A DNA stretch of 64,000 bases from Acanthacorydalis orientalis (GCA_034766995.1 CM068321.1:10367526-10431525); one strand, 5' to 3'; counted from the stretch's first letter, positions 12,941 to 25,259 are shown. A program made the numbers and translations. Notes: generated by a model not told the origin, from the letters alone.

Positions 12941-13085
12941 CTGTCTAACCCGTTTCTTAGCCAACCTTACCTAACCTTATTTAACTGATTTTATCTGACT
13001 ACCTGATTTATCCTACCTGATTGACTTTGTCTTATTGACCTTATTCGACTAATTTTATTAGACTTCGCCTTACCTAATACGTTTT
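12941..13085. repeat. Degenerate CCTAA/TTACC-like pentamer tract
   Basis: Repeated words such as CTAACC, CCAACC, TTACCTAACC and CTACCTGA recur about every five to six bases. They recall a decayed insect (CCTAA)n tract, but no two adjacent units stay in register for long. Confidence 0.35.
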
Positions 13086-13221
13086 TTGGTTATTTAAAAG
13101 TTAACCCGAAAAACTACTTTAAAATTATATTTTTTTTTAATTTTTCTCGTATTCTCGGAACTTGATATTTTATATAAGTTACAGTAAAAATTATTTTTTA
13201 AAAATTGAATTTATATATTAT

Positions 13222-13227
<6 letters not shown>

Positions 13228-13290
<63 letters not shown>
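13228..13290. repeat. (TA)n microsatellite
   Basis: Uninterrupted TA for about 62 bases. Confidence 0.95.
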
Positions 13291-13295
<5 letters not shown>

Positions 13296-14839
13296 ACATT
13301 AATTATACTTTGAATGATTATCGCATAATTTGCATTTTTATGAAATCTGAACATTTTGTATTTTACTTTACTTAAAGATGCGAGTCTAAATTAAAAAATA
13401 CATCAAAAATGTTTATAAATTAGATCTACTGGATTTATTTAAGTAATTTCTCAGAATTATGAACTTTCTCATTTATGAACGTTGAAAAATAAAGATTTTA
13501 CATGTAGTTATAATAAACGTCATAGTTTTGGTAGATAATTAAAATAATTGCGGATAATAATCTTTTTATTTTAATAAATTTAACTGGTCTAAATCTCTTG
13601 TATAATAATAGTGTGTATATTTATTCTATTGTTTCAATTGATCTACCACAAAATGAGTCATTATTTATTATTTAATTAAGAATATAAGAATTTATAATTT
13701 CGTATACAATAATTTATTTATTTTTTCAATTAGCAAACGTGTATAGTTCAAAAAAGGAATGAAATTCATTTATTTCTCTCACAGAAGATTCCAATTCTTT
13801 GATTTGTGATTTTTTCCATTTCGGAATTAAATTGTCTTGAAATATATAAAGAAAATATTACATTTAAAGATACATTTAATTTTTTTAACAAGATTATCTG
13901 TCGAATAAGTTTTTCTGTGGAGTTACAAATACAACTATAATAGAATTTTCATTTTTTATAATTTTATTCTTTAGTAAAAAAAGTAAACTGAAACATTGTA
14001 TATTCGTTTTGAATTCTTGTAAACTGAATATTTTGATTTATCTTTATATTTGTTTTGATTTTCTTTTATTGTATTTTTGTTCATTACATGTTTTTATAAG
14101 TAAGTAATATTAATAATACATCTGGTTTGAATAAATCACTCTGGTAGTAGAAATAACATTAACGTATAGACATTTTTCTCTATTTTGGTGCTGTGAAGGT
14201 GATTTAATCACTATTGAAATTAAATGTTATCAATAATGTTCTATTAAATATTTTTGATCGAAAATGTTGGTGACCAGGTTTGTTGTGACGCGAAAGAAAT
14301 TCAAAGTAAAAATGTATTGAGCGTAGTATCTAAATTGTATTAAATTAACTAATCTTGAGTCCTCAAATACTGGATATCAATTAAATAACCTATTTGGATA
14401 TCTGTTAAATAACCTATTTAACTTTTTCGAAATTGTTGTCGACGTTCATGCATAATCGTTTTTGGAACAGGTTTATATGTGTATTGATGCCTGAAAAAGT
14501 AAAGTATCTTCAAATTCTGGATTACTTTCTTAACCGTTTTAAGATCTGAATGTATAAATATCATTTGTTTTGTTCGAGTTGTTGAATTTGATTCATTTCT
14601 ATTGTAGTTGGGCAACAGTAAACATAATGAAAGTGAGCAATTGGTTTTGTCACGTATTTATTGAAAGTTGTATTTTATCTCCCTATGAAATTTATGTCTG
14701 CAATTATAGTAATCTAAAAAAAATTAAAATAGTAAACTAGTGCACAATTGAAATGATAATTAGTATTTACTGAATTTTATGGCAAAATTTACTTTCAGAA
14801 ATTCAGTTTTCACTTATCTCATAAACCATAAAATATTTT

Positions 14840-15135
14840 TTAAATCATAAGTATTCCATTATTGACTGTTGATCTTTTTGATTGTTGTTCATTCGCATTT
14901 TGATGATGATACCATCATATTTGACTGTTAATATACATAAACATTTTTACTTTGATTTTTTGTATCCTGTGTCTCTGAAGATTATGGTATCGCCATCGAA
15001 ATTCGCATAAGCAATAATAAGTCGATCAATAATCAAATAATAGAATTTTTTGATAGTTTTTTGGACGAAAAAAATCATTAATGAAAGTGAATTTAGCCAT
15101 AGAGCCAAAGTGTATCGTTTATACCATTTTAATAC
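14840..15135. repeat. Dispersed foldback family, copy 1
   Basis: The left part (about 14851-14920) has CCATTATTGACTGTTGATC and GATGATGATACCATCAT. The right part (about 14975-15060) has the inverted equivalents: CTGAAGATTATGGTATCGCC, GCATAAGCAATAATAAG and GATCAATAATCAAATAATAG. The arms match each other and the copies at 30715, 35085, 35690 and 42165. Confidence 0.5.
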
Positions 15136-15642
15136 TTCAATCAATAATGATTAAAAAATCCTAAAATTACCATTTTTATGATTATATTTTTTCCGTGCAT
15201 TACCTCAAGTTTATTATTCTATTTACACATTTTTATATATTTTTGTGATTCATAAACAAAACAATATTTAAAGGATTAAAGAGAAAATCTACTAATATTG
15301 CAAGTTGTCTGTTTAATATATCAAGTGCATCCAAATTTTTTTAACGTTTTACTATGAGTATTGATTTTATAATATTTTTGCAAAACTATATACAATCCAA
15401 GTCTTTTAAACAAAACTGTTTTACTGGCTGAAAAACGAATTTTTCATTTCTTATAATTTTTCAGATTCTTATAAAAAATCTGTTATATTTAATTACAGCT
15501 AATGAGAAATGTTTTATGACGTTAAAATTAATTACTCTTTTATCTGTTGTTTCTTTTAAAAAAAAAACAACTTTTCAAAATTAAAAATAATTGTAAATGT
15601 AGATTCGGAATGCCCCACTATTGAAAATTTTTGAAATTTAAT

Positions 15643-15691
15643 TCAACCAATTAATTAATTGGTTAATTGGTAATTTAATTTAATCACTGGT
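15643..15691. other. Palindromic TAATTA cluster
   Basis: AACCAATTAATTAATTGGTT (15645-15664) is a perfect 20-bp palindrome. It is followed by GGTTAATTGG and then by a second inverted TTCAACCA/TGGTTGAA pair spanning 15643-15691. TAATTA is the core recognised by many homeodomain proteins, so this may be a regulatory site, or it may be chance in AT-rich DNA. Confidence 0.35.
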
Positions 15692-15894
15692 TGAAAAATA
15701 ATCACCCAGTTTGTTTCCATACAGATAATTATGACTTAAAAATGTTAAAATATGCCTCAAATAGTCTTTATATTTTTTTCATACTATTATGTGGAATAAA
15801 ACTTGTCTAGCAGTGAAATAAGAGTTTAAAACTGTTTTTAAAATTGTTCAGTTTTTGTGTATTAGTTCGTTTGGACGAGTTGTTTTGCCAAAAC

Positions 15895-16150
15895 CTCTAT
15901 ATAACAGAAACGACAGCAACCATGGCCGACCGTGAACAGACATACACAACGGCACACGCAATTACATCGCCTCTCCATTGCGCCGTCATCGGCCGGGCGT
16001 CCAACGGCGACGACAATTTTAATGAGTTTACGATGAGTTTGATCAAGTTACTAGTTAAATAATTTCGAAATTTACAGTCAGGATGACACGTCGCCGCACA
16101 CATAATGAACATGCGACCGCGCCAGCTAATTTACCGACGCGTTTTCCATC
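15895..16150. other. CpG-rich island
   Basis: Contains ACGACAGCAACCATGGCCGACCG near 15911-15932, GGCCGGGCGTCCAACGGCGACG and GCGACCGCGCCAGC. Short open frames occur on both strands and none carries a known domain. Confidence 0.4.
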
Positions 16151-16721
16151 ATTCGTATAACATGTATAAACACACACACTAGTTTAAATGAACGACGAGT
16201 TTGTTCAAAAATGTGTTACTGTACTTGTATATATATATATATATACACAACCTAGCATGTATTACTGGTATTGGGACGTCGACAAAGTTTACCTTGCTTA
16301 CATAACATATTCTGAACATCCATCCTCAGTTGTCTCTTCCCCACTTCTTCCCTATCATAGTCTGATGACTATCGTCGAGCACGACAGTAATATGTAAATC
16401 TATCCGTCCATCCAACCATTGCTGCATTTATGTTTGTTTATTTATTTTCTCCGCGCATATGTGTGCGTTGTCGGCATACAATAATTATGATTTGATTGTG
16501 TAATTTTTTATTTGTCCGTATTTTAGTCGTGTTTCATCCATTTTTACGTTGCTAATGAAGTCTTGCAGGCGTCAATACAAATTGTTATTGTTTTTATATT
16601 GAAGAATAAGCACTATACGACTTTTTCCTACAGAGTTCAAATTTGAAAGATTTGTATGCCGATTATAGAAACAAATTTTAACTAATGAATACTTTTTCTT
16701 TATATATGTTGATATATATAT
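16151..16721. other. Non-coding stretch
   Basis: A short TA array sits at 16228-16246. The rest is mixed-composition sequence up to a small TA tract that abuts the mariner terminus at 16724. Confidence 0.4.
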
Positions 16722-16723
16722 AT

Positions 16724-16750
16724 AACGAGGTGGTTTGAAAATTTCTCGGT
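16724..16750. repeat. Terminal inverted repeat of mariner copy 1
   Basis: ACGAGGTGGTTTGAAAATTT, directly next to a TA tract. It corresponds to the reverse complement of the end of the related copy at 51171 (ACGAGGGTGATTTGAAAAGT). No matching repeat was recognised on the other side, beyond 17834. Confidence 0.6.
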
Positions 16751-16911
16751 CTAACTATGAAAGAATATAGCTTGTGTTTGTAAATTACTTTTATTTTTAA
16801 TATGGTCCCCTTCATCTATAATGTATTGCATCCAGCGATGCGCTAGCCCTTTTATGTCGGCCCGGAAATTCTTTTCTTGGAGGTCTTTAAAATAGTGATT
16901 CATTGTTGTTA

Positions 16912-17834
16912 TCAGTTTTTTATCTGACAAAAATTGCCTATCACCAAGGATTTTTTAACTTTTGGGAACAGGTGGATATCTGAGGGGGACAAATCTAGAG
17001 AATAGACTGGATGGGGCAGCAAGTCGTACTTTAATTTAGCTAGTTTTACATGGATACAATACTTGTATGGGAACGTGCATTGTCCTGGTGGAAATGATTT
17101 ATTTCTTTGATACACCTGGTCTTTTCTCACGAATTGTTTGATCGAATCAATCCAAAAGTTTAGCATAATATTCTCCCGTTATCATTTGACCCTTTTAAAG
17201 ATAGACAATTAGTAGGATCCCTTTAACATCTCAAAAAATTGAAGCCATAACTTCTGCAGCAGATAAAAATGATTTTGCTTTTTTTTGGTAGCGGAGAATC
17301 ACCATGCTTCCATTGCTTTGTTGTTTTGACTCTGGAGTGTAATGATGAATCCAAGTCTCATCTGTAGTCATAAATCGCCGAATAAAGTCAGTCGTATTCC
17401 TCTTAAATCCATCCGAACAGTCTTGAGAAATTTGTACTCGAATGCGTTTATGATCAGTTGTCGACAAATTTGGCACCCACCTTCCCGATACCTTTTTCAT
17501 ACCTAACTCTCCAGTTAGGATGTGATACACCCATTCATCTGACATATCCACAATATTATCAATTTCGGACACCTTCAATCGCCGATCCTGTAAGACAATA
17601 TCGTGCACTTTGTGGATGATTTATTTCTGTCGTTGCAGTTTTCGTAAGTCCACTACGCAGGTTATCTTCTAAGCTTGCACTGCCACATTTAAATTCAGCT
17701 GCCCACTTATTTACAGTTGTATACGAAGGTGAAATATCACCCAGTACATTTTGCATCTCATTATAGATTTTTGTTAGCGTTAAGCCTTTTTCGACAAAAA
17801 ATCTTATCACCGCACGATGTTCAACTTTATCCAT
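16912..17834 (-). pseudogene. mariner transposase (DD34D), frameshifted copy 1
   Basis: The minus-strand ATG at 17832-17834 starts MDKVEHRAVIRFFVEKGLTL, the N-terminal helix-turn-helix part of a mariner transposase. The reading then changes frame near 17600, continues through RWVPNL and FMTTDETWIHHYTPESK (first catalytic Asp), and shifts again. The second Asp survives as HFHQDNARSHTS at about 17050-17100 in another phase, and the third as YSLDLSPSDIHLF near 16960. All three catalytic Asp are therefore still encoded, but at least two frameshifts and the loss of a recognisable 5' inverted repeat make the copy inactive. Family length is about 345 residues, consistent with the span. It belongs to the same mariner group as the copy at 50535. 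Confidence 0.85.
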
Positions 17835-18269
17835 TTCAACAACGGAACAATAAGAGATTTATTTAAATTAATGTTTGCTACAAACTGCTTGACACATTAA
17901 TTATAAACTTTGAATTTGTGCATTAGATAGATATTGCTTTGTAATGCACCACAAATATTACCGCCACATATGTCTGTCTGTGTGATTATTATGTCCTATT
18001 ATAGAACCGAAAATGTCTAATAAATGAGATTTAAATTTCGTGGAAAAACATTATCTATGCAAAAGATAAAAAATTGAGTAACAGATGTATCATCTGTTTT
18101 ACAGATTTAAAAAATTATAAACGCACATTGTTATTCACGTTATGAATATTTTATTTTGGTCTTTGGGTGTAAATTTTCATGATAAACTTTTCAATTATAT
18201 CATTGTTGTATATACTTACACAGAATGTGTGTGTGCGTGTACTGATGTGTCCAATTTTGAAAAATCCGT
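17835..18269. other. Non-coding stretch upstream of mariner copy 1
   Basis: It should contain the 5' leader of the mariner element, but I see no inverted repeat. It includes a CACCACAAATATTACCGCC patch near 17947. Confidence 0.35.
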
Positions 18270-18600
18270 AATTTCATCCGTCCATCGGTCTATCCATCCG
18301 TGTATACCCGTATGATACCCATAATATAGCTCCGCTCGAACAACAGCAGCAACAGCATTTGCCAACACTCGCGTACGATATTTCCGGTCAATATTTGTAC
18401 AGAGCGGACATGTTGTTTACCGGCCGGTTACGCGCTTGTGTGCTCAGGTACCATCATCTATCCCGCACGTTGACATGACGAACACTTGAGGGAATTGCTG
18501 CTGCTGTTGTGAGTGTAGGTTTTTTATCTTTCCGTTATTGCAACGCCTGCCGTTGCCCTTCGAGTCGACCAGTGACGTTCGGACAATCTTTTTCCTTATT
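18270..18600. other. CpG-rich island with CAG/CTG inverted repeat
   Basis: Starts with (CATC/CGTC)-like runs. CAACAGCAGCAACAGC near 18341 is mirrored by GCTGCTGCTGTTG near 18499, about 150 bases away. Between them lie CG-rich words (GTTTACCGGCCGGTTACGCGC). Confidence 0.4.
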
Positions 18601-18920
18601 TTTGTTCTTCTCATTCATACTTTATACTCGAGTGCCTCTATACGTATTTACTCAATAATATATTGATGATTATTAAAGTATAAAATAAGGGATGCTTAAT
18701 TAAAAGACACTTTTTAAATGAAAGTTTAAGACAGTTAACATTAATTAAGAATAAAACTCATTTCAATTCTACATTTAATTTCATGTATTTTAACCCTAAA
18801 ATTTTAATATTTAATCATATCAGTTGTATAATTAGCTATATATTTTTGTAATATTATTTTTCTTCAAACGTATTTTTTTTATTAGAAACTTTTCTAATTA
18901 ATCTTAATCCCACAAATTTA

Positions 18921-19648
18921 GCCCGTAAACACTCATCTGCATTGAATATTAGTAACACATCGGTACGTCGAATGTTTCATAAAGCTTTAAAATTTCATCC
19001 CTACAAAATTCAAGTTGTTCAGAAGTTAAAAGATAATAATTTGTGTGCTTGCATGAATTTTAGTCAAGATATGCTAGTGAGTTTGGTTGAAGATAAAAAC
19101 ACGATTCACAATTTATTCATATCAGATGAAGCGCATTTTCATTTAAACGGCTATGTGAACAAACTGAATAGTCGATATTAGAGTGCCAAGAGTTCACTTG
19201 AATCATAATCCAGAAGTTTTGTATGGTATGTATTTCGTCGTTCGGCATTACAGGGCTATTCTTCATCGAAGACGATAAAGAAAATGCTATGAACGTTAAC
19301 GCAGCCCGTTAAACCAACATGATTATAACATTTTTGACGCAAGAATTAATTCGATTTCATAAATTATACTGTTTCAGCAAGATGGGGCAACAAGTCAGAG
19401 GACCGTTAGAGTGTCCATTGCTGCTGTGTGAGCCTCATTTCCGAACTGTCATTTCCAAAAGTCGAGACGTTAAGCTAGTAGGATCCCCAGTTTTGATTGC
19501 GTATGACTATTTTCTTTTGGGTTATCGAAAGAGCAACGTGTATATTGATCGACCCCACACTATCCCTGAACTCAAATTAAAAATTGAAGAAGCAGTTGCA
19601 AGGATTTCACCAGATATGTTAAGACTTCTAATGGAAAATTCCGAATAA
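18921..19648 (+). pseudogene. DUF4817-type Tc1/mariner-superfamily transposase, 3' part, frameshifted
   Basis: From 18921 the reading begins ARKHSSALNISNTSVRRMF and reaches LFISDEAHFHLNGYVNKLN, the first catalytic Asp of the transposase family whose N terminus is annotated DUF4817. It stops at 19179-19181 and resumes in other phases. FQQDGAT (second Asp) is encoded near 19374-19394. The segment ending at the TAA at 19646-19648 includes DYFLLGYRKSNVY (third acidic residue) and a C-terminal helix. Several frameshifts make it inactive. The same family supplies the N-terminal piece at 47940-48410, where the CACTCATCT...CGGTACGTCGAATGTT stretch is nearly identical. Confidence 0.8.
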
Positions 19649-20089
19649 GATTATAGAAATGCGCCCTTTGAAATGGTGTTCATCTATCAAACTAAATTTT
19701 TAAAAAATAAAATGGCCCGATGTACCTAACAAGAATATTTAAACAAAATTATGTAAAAATAAACATTCATTTAATTATTACGTTTTGAAATTGTCTCGTT
19801 TGTTTGTGCATCCGTCCGTTATCTCTTAGAAATATATAATATTTATTAATATAGATTTTAAACTTTTTGAAAAAAATAAACCTTATGAATTATTCTCAGA
19901 AACCATTTACACTAAACATTAGGAGTTTTAAAATTCAATACAATTATAATTTAAAAAAAAATATTAGGAGACAAGTTTCATTAGGAATGTAAGTGTTATT
20001 ATGTGATTGTTTTTTTTTATTTACTTTTCAGTAAAGGTCGTAATTTTTTTATCGCATAACATATTAATATTTCATTATAAAAAACAAAT

Positions 20090-20098
<9 letters not shown>

Positions 20099-20122
<24 letters not shown>

Positions 20123-20130
20123 CATACACA

Positions 20131-20188
<58 letters not shown>

Positions 20189-20211
20189 CACATGTACACA
20201 CACACACACAC
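20099..20211. repeat. Compound (TA)n/(CATA)n/(CA)n array
   Basis: Two TA blocks (20099-20122, 20137-20184), each followed by TACATACACATGTACA, then a CA run to 20211. The repeated CACATGTACA junction suggests an internal duplication of the whole unit. Confidence 0.92.
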
Positions 20212-20383
20212 ATGCAGGACTGTTTTACTAATTAAACTTTTTTCTGGTTTAAAACAAATTAATATGTTGATAATTTTATTTCACATAAAAAGTTTTGTTT
20301 TTTAAATTTATGTAATTATTATTTTATGCCTGTTTAATACAATGGTACGCCATTGGCGAGGTCGTTATATTTCTACTCACGCG

Positions 20384-20385
<2 letters not shown>

Positions 20386-20430
<45 letters not shown>
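20386..20430. repeat. (TA)n microsatellite
   Basis: About 44 bases of TA at the left edge of the CG-rich patch that follows. Confidence 0.95.
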
Positions 20431-20434
<4 letters not shown>

Positions 20435-20499
20435 ATACACTAATACACCTGTATGAATATACGTATACATATGCGGTCGGGATGCTAATTACACGATCG

Positions 20500-20680
20500 A
20501 ATTACAAACGTTGCACGGCGAGAGAGAGTATATGATGAGGGTGTGTGAAATCACGCTGGGAGAAAAGAACGGCGTGTTGTAATTCGAGTCGTACGTTCGC
20601 AGTTCGTTTGCATGCATGCACGCACGCACGCAAAGAAATGCGTGCGTGTTGACATCAGTGACTCGTGCGTGCGGGTATTG
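20500..20680. other. CpG-rich island with GCAC/GTGC repeats
   Basis: Contains a GAGAGAGAG run, CATGCATGCACGCACGCACG at 20611-20630 and its inverted GCGTGCGTG. Confidence 0.4.
20623..20648. repeat. Perfect 9-bp hairpin CACGCACGC/GCGTGCGTG
   Basis: The arms at 20623-20631 and 20640-20648 are separated by AAAGAAAT. The stem is entirely alternating purine/pyrimidine and could adopt Z-DNA or a cruciform. Confidence 0.75.
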
Positions 20681-21449
20681 AATGATGAACAGACGTCCAG
20701 AATGTTTACATGTGAATTGTTGGATTTTTGGTTGATTCACTTATGTATATTTTTTTGTGTTGATTTAATGATCTAAAACAAAGCATGTAATGTTAAATTC
20801 AATGCATAACAATAAATAATGAAAAGTACATCCTAAAAATCACAAAAAATTTAGTTACTGTTATATTGAAAGTGTGGAGTAAAGAAAAAACATATTTTTC
20901 GATGTATATATATATATATGTTGATATTATTTTTAGAGTGCAGAAGCACAGACATCTAGGTATCTTGTTATAACCGTGTTTTGAGTACGGAAGCAGACCA
21001 AAATTTAAATGTTTCGATTTCATATCGATAAAAGTGTTAAATAGAGAAAATATAAATATTTACTGTACCTATACTTTTTAAAAGTGTTGCTGTCTATCAA
21101 AATGTGTATGAATTAAAATCAAAATGAGCACTAATTGATTTTTAACAATAATTCGTTATTTGTTATGTAACGCTCGGGGAGTGATTCATACGTGAAAGAG
21201 AATTTAATATTGGTGCCAAAAATATAACTATAATATGAGAAATGTTTTAATTATTGAGAAAAGTAGATATATAAACATATTGGAAGTCTTCCAATGACTT
21301 AAAAAATAATTTTGTGGCATACTAATTGTTTGTTTAGATTTAAATTTTTAATTTCTTTTGAACACTGAATCATGTAAGCTGTTTTCTTTGCAGTTTTGTG
21401 ATCTCTAAAATATCTAATTTTAACAAATTTGTCATAATATAGTTTTGGA

Positions 21450-21560
21450 ATTGTAGTTGAATGTATTTTCCAAAATAATTTTTTTACTCGCATCACAATT
21501 GACCATTTTTCATTGTTACTTATGTCAATTACTATAGCGGCGATGTAATCATTCTTAGAA
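21450..21560. repeat. Dispersed foldback family, partial copy 2
   Basis: ATTTTTCATTGTTACTTATG followed by GCGATGTAATCATTCTTAGA parallels ATTGTTGCCTATACACTTGA and ATGTAGTCATCTTCAGAGCG in the copy at 42165-42440. Confidence 0.4.
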
Positions 21561-22727
21561 CGTTATATAGAAAAATGATATGCTGAGAACTTTTTTATTG
21601 CTTATAAAATAAGAGAACAATTCACTTTTGAAAAAAAAATTAAATATATTTCAATATCACTTTTATAATGTAAGTAAAATTTTTAAAAGTGCAGAGATAA
21701 CATTTATTTTTGTCCTGCTAGTAATACAGAATTTTTTTTCTTTGGAAACTTATATTTTTTTTGTACCTGAATTCATATAATTCCGTTCTGCTTTCATCTC
21801 TGTATCTAAATATACATCTGTTTATGTATGTAAACTAGTCGTGCTATCTTTTTAAAGTTTATTGTGATCAGAAATAAACATAGAAATTCTCAAATCATTC
21901 AAAAACAATGAAGATATATTCCGGTTTCTGTAATCGAAAAATAAAATAAATAAATAACGAAATATGTTATAAGGTTCAGGAAAAAAAATATTTAATCATA
22001 TATAATATAGTTATGAGAAAATTAATCTTGAAATACATAGCGTATAATTTTGTGTAGCAAATAACTATTGTAAAAATAGGTGTGATTTTTGGTTAGAAAA
22101 ACGTTTAAAAAGCTTTATATTTTAGTCGAATAAAATGTTAAATTATTAACGGGATAATTATGCGTTTTTAAAACAAAAATATTAGTAATTTATTTGACAA
22201 ATTAACAAATGTATCATTATTATAAGCACAGCAAAATTATTTTATAAAATTTCAGAAATTATTTAATGCATACTTTGATAATTAGAAGTGGATCAGCGAG
22301 TAATTGTTGAATATTTGGTAAATAAAAATTGTACTCTTAAGGCTGGCGATTAATTTATGCATTTTATAATAACTAATTTTGATTTATAATACATACGTTT
22401 TATGTAACAGGCACGTGTAGTATTTGCACACTGACAGAGTAATGTTTACAAATTAGTATATTTATAATTTGGTTATTAAATTTATTTCATTCATTTATAA
22501 TCCAATGATAATTTTCAGGCCATAGTCAACTTTAAAACTATGTATAACGATTGCTTTAAACAGAATAAATAAAACGAATTTTTCATATAATCCACATTTA
22601 TGCAAATGTTCCAATATATTCACCGTGAAGTATTATTATTATACACATATGCAGCTTGCAAACATATTTATATAAAGTGTGATTGTAAAACTAACGACTT
22701 TTATTCCTTTTTTGATCAATTATTACC

Positions 22728-22730
<3 letters not shown>

Positions 22731-22783
<53 letters not shown>
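22731..22783. repeat. (TA)n microsatellite
   Basis: Uninterrupted TA for about 52 bases. Confidence 0.95.
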
Positions 22784-22789
<6 letters not shown>

Positions 22790-22855
22790 AGGTTATTGTA
22801 TATGTACGGAGTAAGAAATTTAATCCGTTTGTGATTTAAATATTTTATAATATAC

Positions 22856-22915
22856 AGTGGGGCCTCGTACGACGAACACTCCATACGACGAACTTTTCGT
22901 ATCACTAATCTGGTT
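22856..22915. mobile_element. Possible pogo/Tigger-type terminal repeat (one end only)
   Basis: A TA is followed by CAGTGGGGCCTCGTACGACG and then ACGACGAAC repeated twice, the layout of pogo-like termini (TA target, CAGTGG start, CTCG). No opposite end or transposase was found nearby. Confidence 0.35.
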
Positions 22916-23111
22916 TCGTGGGCCTGGGTTTTAACTTCTTCCCTTATTATTTTTCTATATTTTCGTGTCAAAAAAAAAATACTAATTGTTTAAATGACGT
23001 TTAAATTGTTAAATGGATATTTAAAGTAATACATTTTGTAAAAAAGTAATATTTTTATAAACTTTTCCAATAAAAAATTATAATTTACATTTTACGCAGA
23101 TTATTTGTGCG

Positions 23112-23230
23112 TGTTTAATTGGTTAATTTTTGGTATTTGTCAGGGGAGGGCGAGCGTCTGTAAACGGGGGGCGAACCTTCTCCCTCGAAGGAGTAGTCGC
23201 TGATCGTAGTAAGGAGCAGAATCCCATGGT
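23112..23230. other. Small GC-richer patch
   Basis: GGGGAGGGCGAGCG and ACGGGGGGCGAACC, then CCTCGAAGGAG. It borders the long TA/TATG array on its left. Confidence 0.35.
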
Positions 23231-23267
23231 TAAATAAAAAAATGTAAATTCTTTCGATGTATTCTTC

Positions 23268-23298
23268 AAATATATATATATGTATATGTATATATATG

Positions 23299-23375
<77 letters not shown>

Positions 23376-23378
23376 GTA

Positions 23379-23441
<63 letters not shown>

Positions 23442-23464
23442 GTATATATATGTATATATTAATA

Positions 23465-23523
<59 letters not shown>

Positions 23524-23554
23524 ATGTATATATATGTATATATATATGTATATA

Positions 23555-23609
<55 letters not shown>

Positions 23610-23624
23610 GTGTATATATATGTG

Positions 23625-23695
<71 letters not shown>
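23268..23695. repeat. Long compound TA/TATG array (about 430 bp)
   Basis: The longest simple repeat in the window. TA runs are broken at irregular intervals by ATG (TATG) variants and one TTAATATGCA interruption near 23460. Long Ile/Tyr open frames arise in all phases as an artefact. Confidence 0.95.
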
Positions 23696-23759
23696 AGTTT
23701 GTATGGAAAAGTTCCGAGAACTTGATTGTTACACTTCGTACATTATTTGCAGTTAAGTA

Positions 23760-24240
23760 GTGAGCTGGAGCTGGTGGTTGCGTTTCGAATATGGTAATAA
23801 TACGAACGTGTGAAATTCTAATCAACGTCATAATAACACCGATTCTGTGTGAATATTTGTATGTGTACAAATAGTGTGCAGCGTAACGTGACAGCGTACG
23901 TTTTGCGGCAACGGCAGTAAAATAATATGTGTATGCATTATTGTCTTTGTGTATCGACGGCGACATGGCGCACGTCCACGTGCGTGGTCTGCCGCAGCGA
24001 CAAACGTACAACAAACATATCGAATCCGTTTGCGACGACTGGTATAATTATTTTATATATCTCAATATTCCCGTATATCCTCTCTATGCTTGTGTACGTG
24101 CACTGGGGTAATTATCATCAATGTCGTCGATGCGACGTTCGTTCATTTGCTGGCGTCTGTGTGGCGACCGTTCAATCTCGACCGAACCAGAGAAACTAGA
24201 GGATCGACATTGAGTACTGGTTGCGAGCATGGAATGAATC
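23760..24240. other. CpG-rich island
   Basis: About 480 bases. CGACGGCGACATGGCGCACG near 23955 contains an NcoI-like ATGG context, the E-box CACGTG appears in CACGTCCACGTGCGTGG, and GTCGTCGATGCGACG lies near 24122. Overlapping open frames on both strands show no domain. Confidence 0.45.
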
Positions 24241-24970
24241 GGATCTTAATTAGCTGTACAATATAGGTGGATATCTGTAGGATAATTACAGACCACTATG
24301 ACTGACTGATTTACTGTCAGTATGCATTTCGATGATCCGTCTGATGTGCGACGGTATGACAATGACCATAATATACTTGTATTTGTTGAGTTAACTTCTT
24401 CAGAATATGTTCTATAACTGAGACGTTTCCAAACAATCGCGTTCATCAAGCAATTACAGCGTTTCATTATTTACTATTATTGATATTTTAAGAATCTGAA
24501 GCATGGCAATTGAACTAGATGAACTCATTCTTTCTCAATGAATAAGTGAAATAAGTGAATTAGTATTTAATTTTAGGCTACGGTTTATTTATTTTATGTC
24601 ATATTTCATTAGATATCCACATTTACTTCGTCAGAATTTTTTTTATTTAATTTCAATTTTACAATGTAGCCAAAATGTGAATAAATTTATAAAATAGTGA
24701 GCTTTAAATCTTAATTTCATATAATAATTTAGATAAATCATGTTTTCAGCTTTTTAGAAATGAATTTTTAAATTTACTTTTTTATTTTCTTTTTTAAGAA
24801 ATAAAATTGAATTATTAATTATTAAAATTTAATTCATATATGATATAAGCAAATAACTTATGTTAAAGAAAACCGAGGGATTTGATATCTTCCTGTAGGT
24901 ATAGAAAGGTTGAACTCCACACTGAATATATTCATCAATATCTAACTCGAAGTATGTTAATCCACGGTCC
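24241..24970. other. AT-rich non-coding stretch
   Basis: I see nothing recognisable between the CpG-rich island and the piggyBac derivative. Confidence 0.4.
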
Positions 24971-25259
24971 TTAACTCCTTGACATACGAATTAACTGAAA
25001 CTCGATATGACCAAAAAATACTATTTATTGTGCAGCTTAACATTTGTGTAAACTTAAAAAAAATAATATTTATACATTACTAAATATTATAATTCAATAC
25101 TAATAACCAAAATTAATAAAAAATAATTAAATCATAAATTATACACTTATTCGATACTCCTGTCGAATATGAAACTTTTCTAAACATCTGGTAAATGTAG
25201 AAGTATTTAATATTTTTTATACTGTCAAGTCGTTTTGATTTTTATATTATTTTTTGAGC

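Larger units (their letters stand above)
11421..15894. other. AT-rich non-coding stretch
   Basis: Holds four (TA)n arrays, a degenerate pentamer tract (12941-13085), a foldback-family copy (14840-15135) and a palindromic TAATTA cluster (15643-15691). No gene was recognised. Confidence 0.45.
19649..22855. other. AT-rich non-coding stretch with microsatellites
   Basis: Includes arrays at 20099-20211, 20386-20430 and 22731-22783, a short TA tract near 20904, the CG-rich patch at 20500-20680 and a partial foldback-family copy at 21450-21560. No gene was recognised. Confidence 0.45.

Noticed and set aside
23115..24014. 299-codon open frame rich in Ile and Tyr (minus strand)
   Set aside because: It is the translation of the TA/TATG microsatellite (TAT=Tyr, ATA=Ile). 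All such Ile/Tyr proteins in the window are artefacts.
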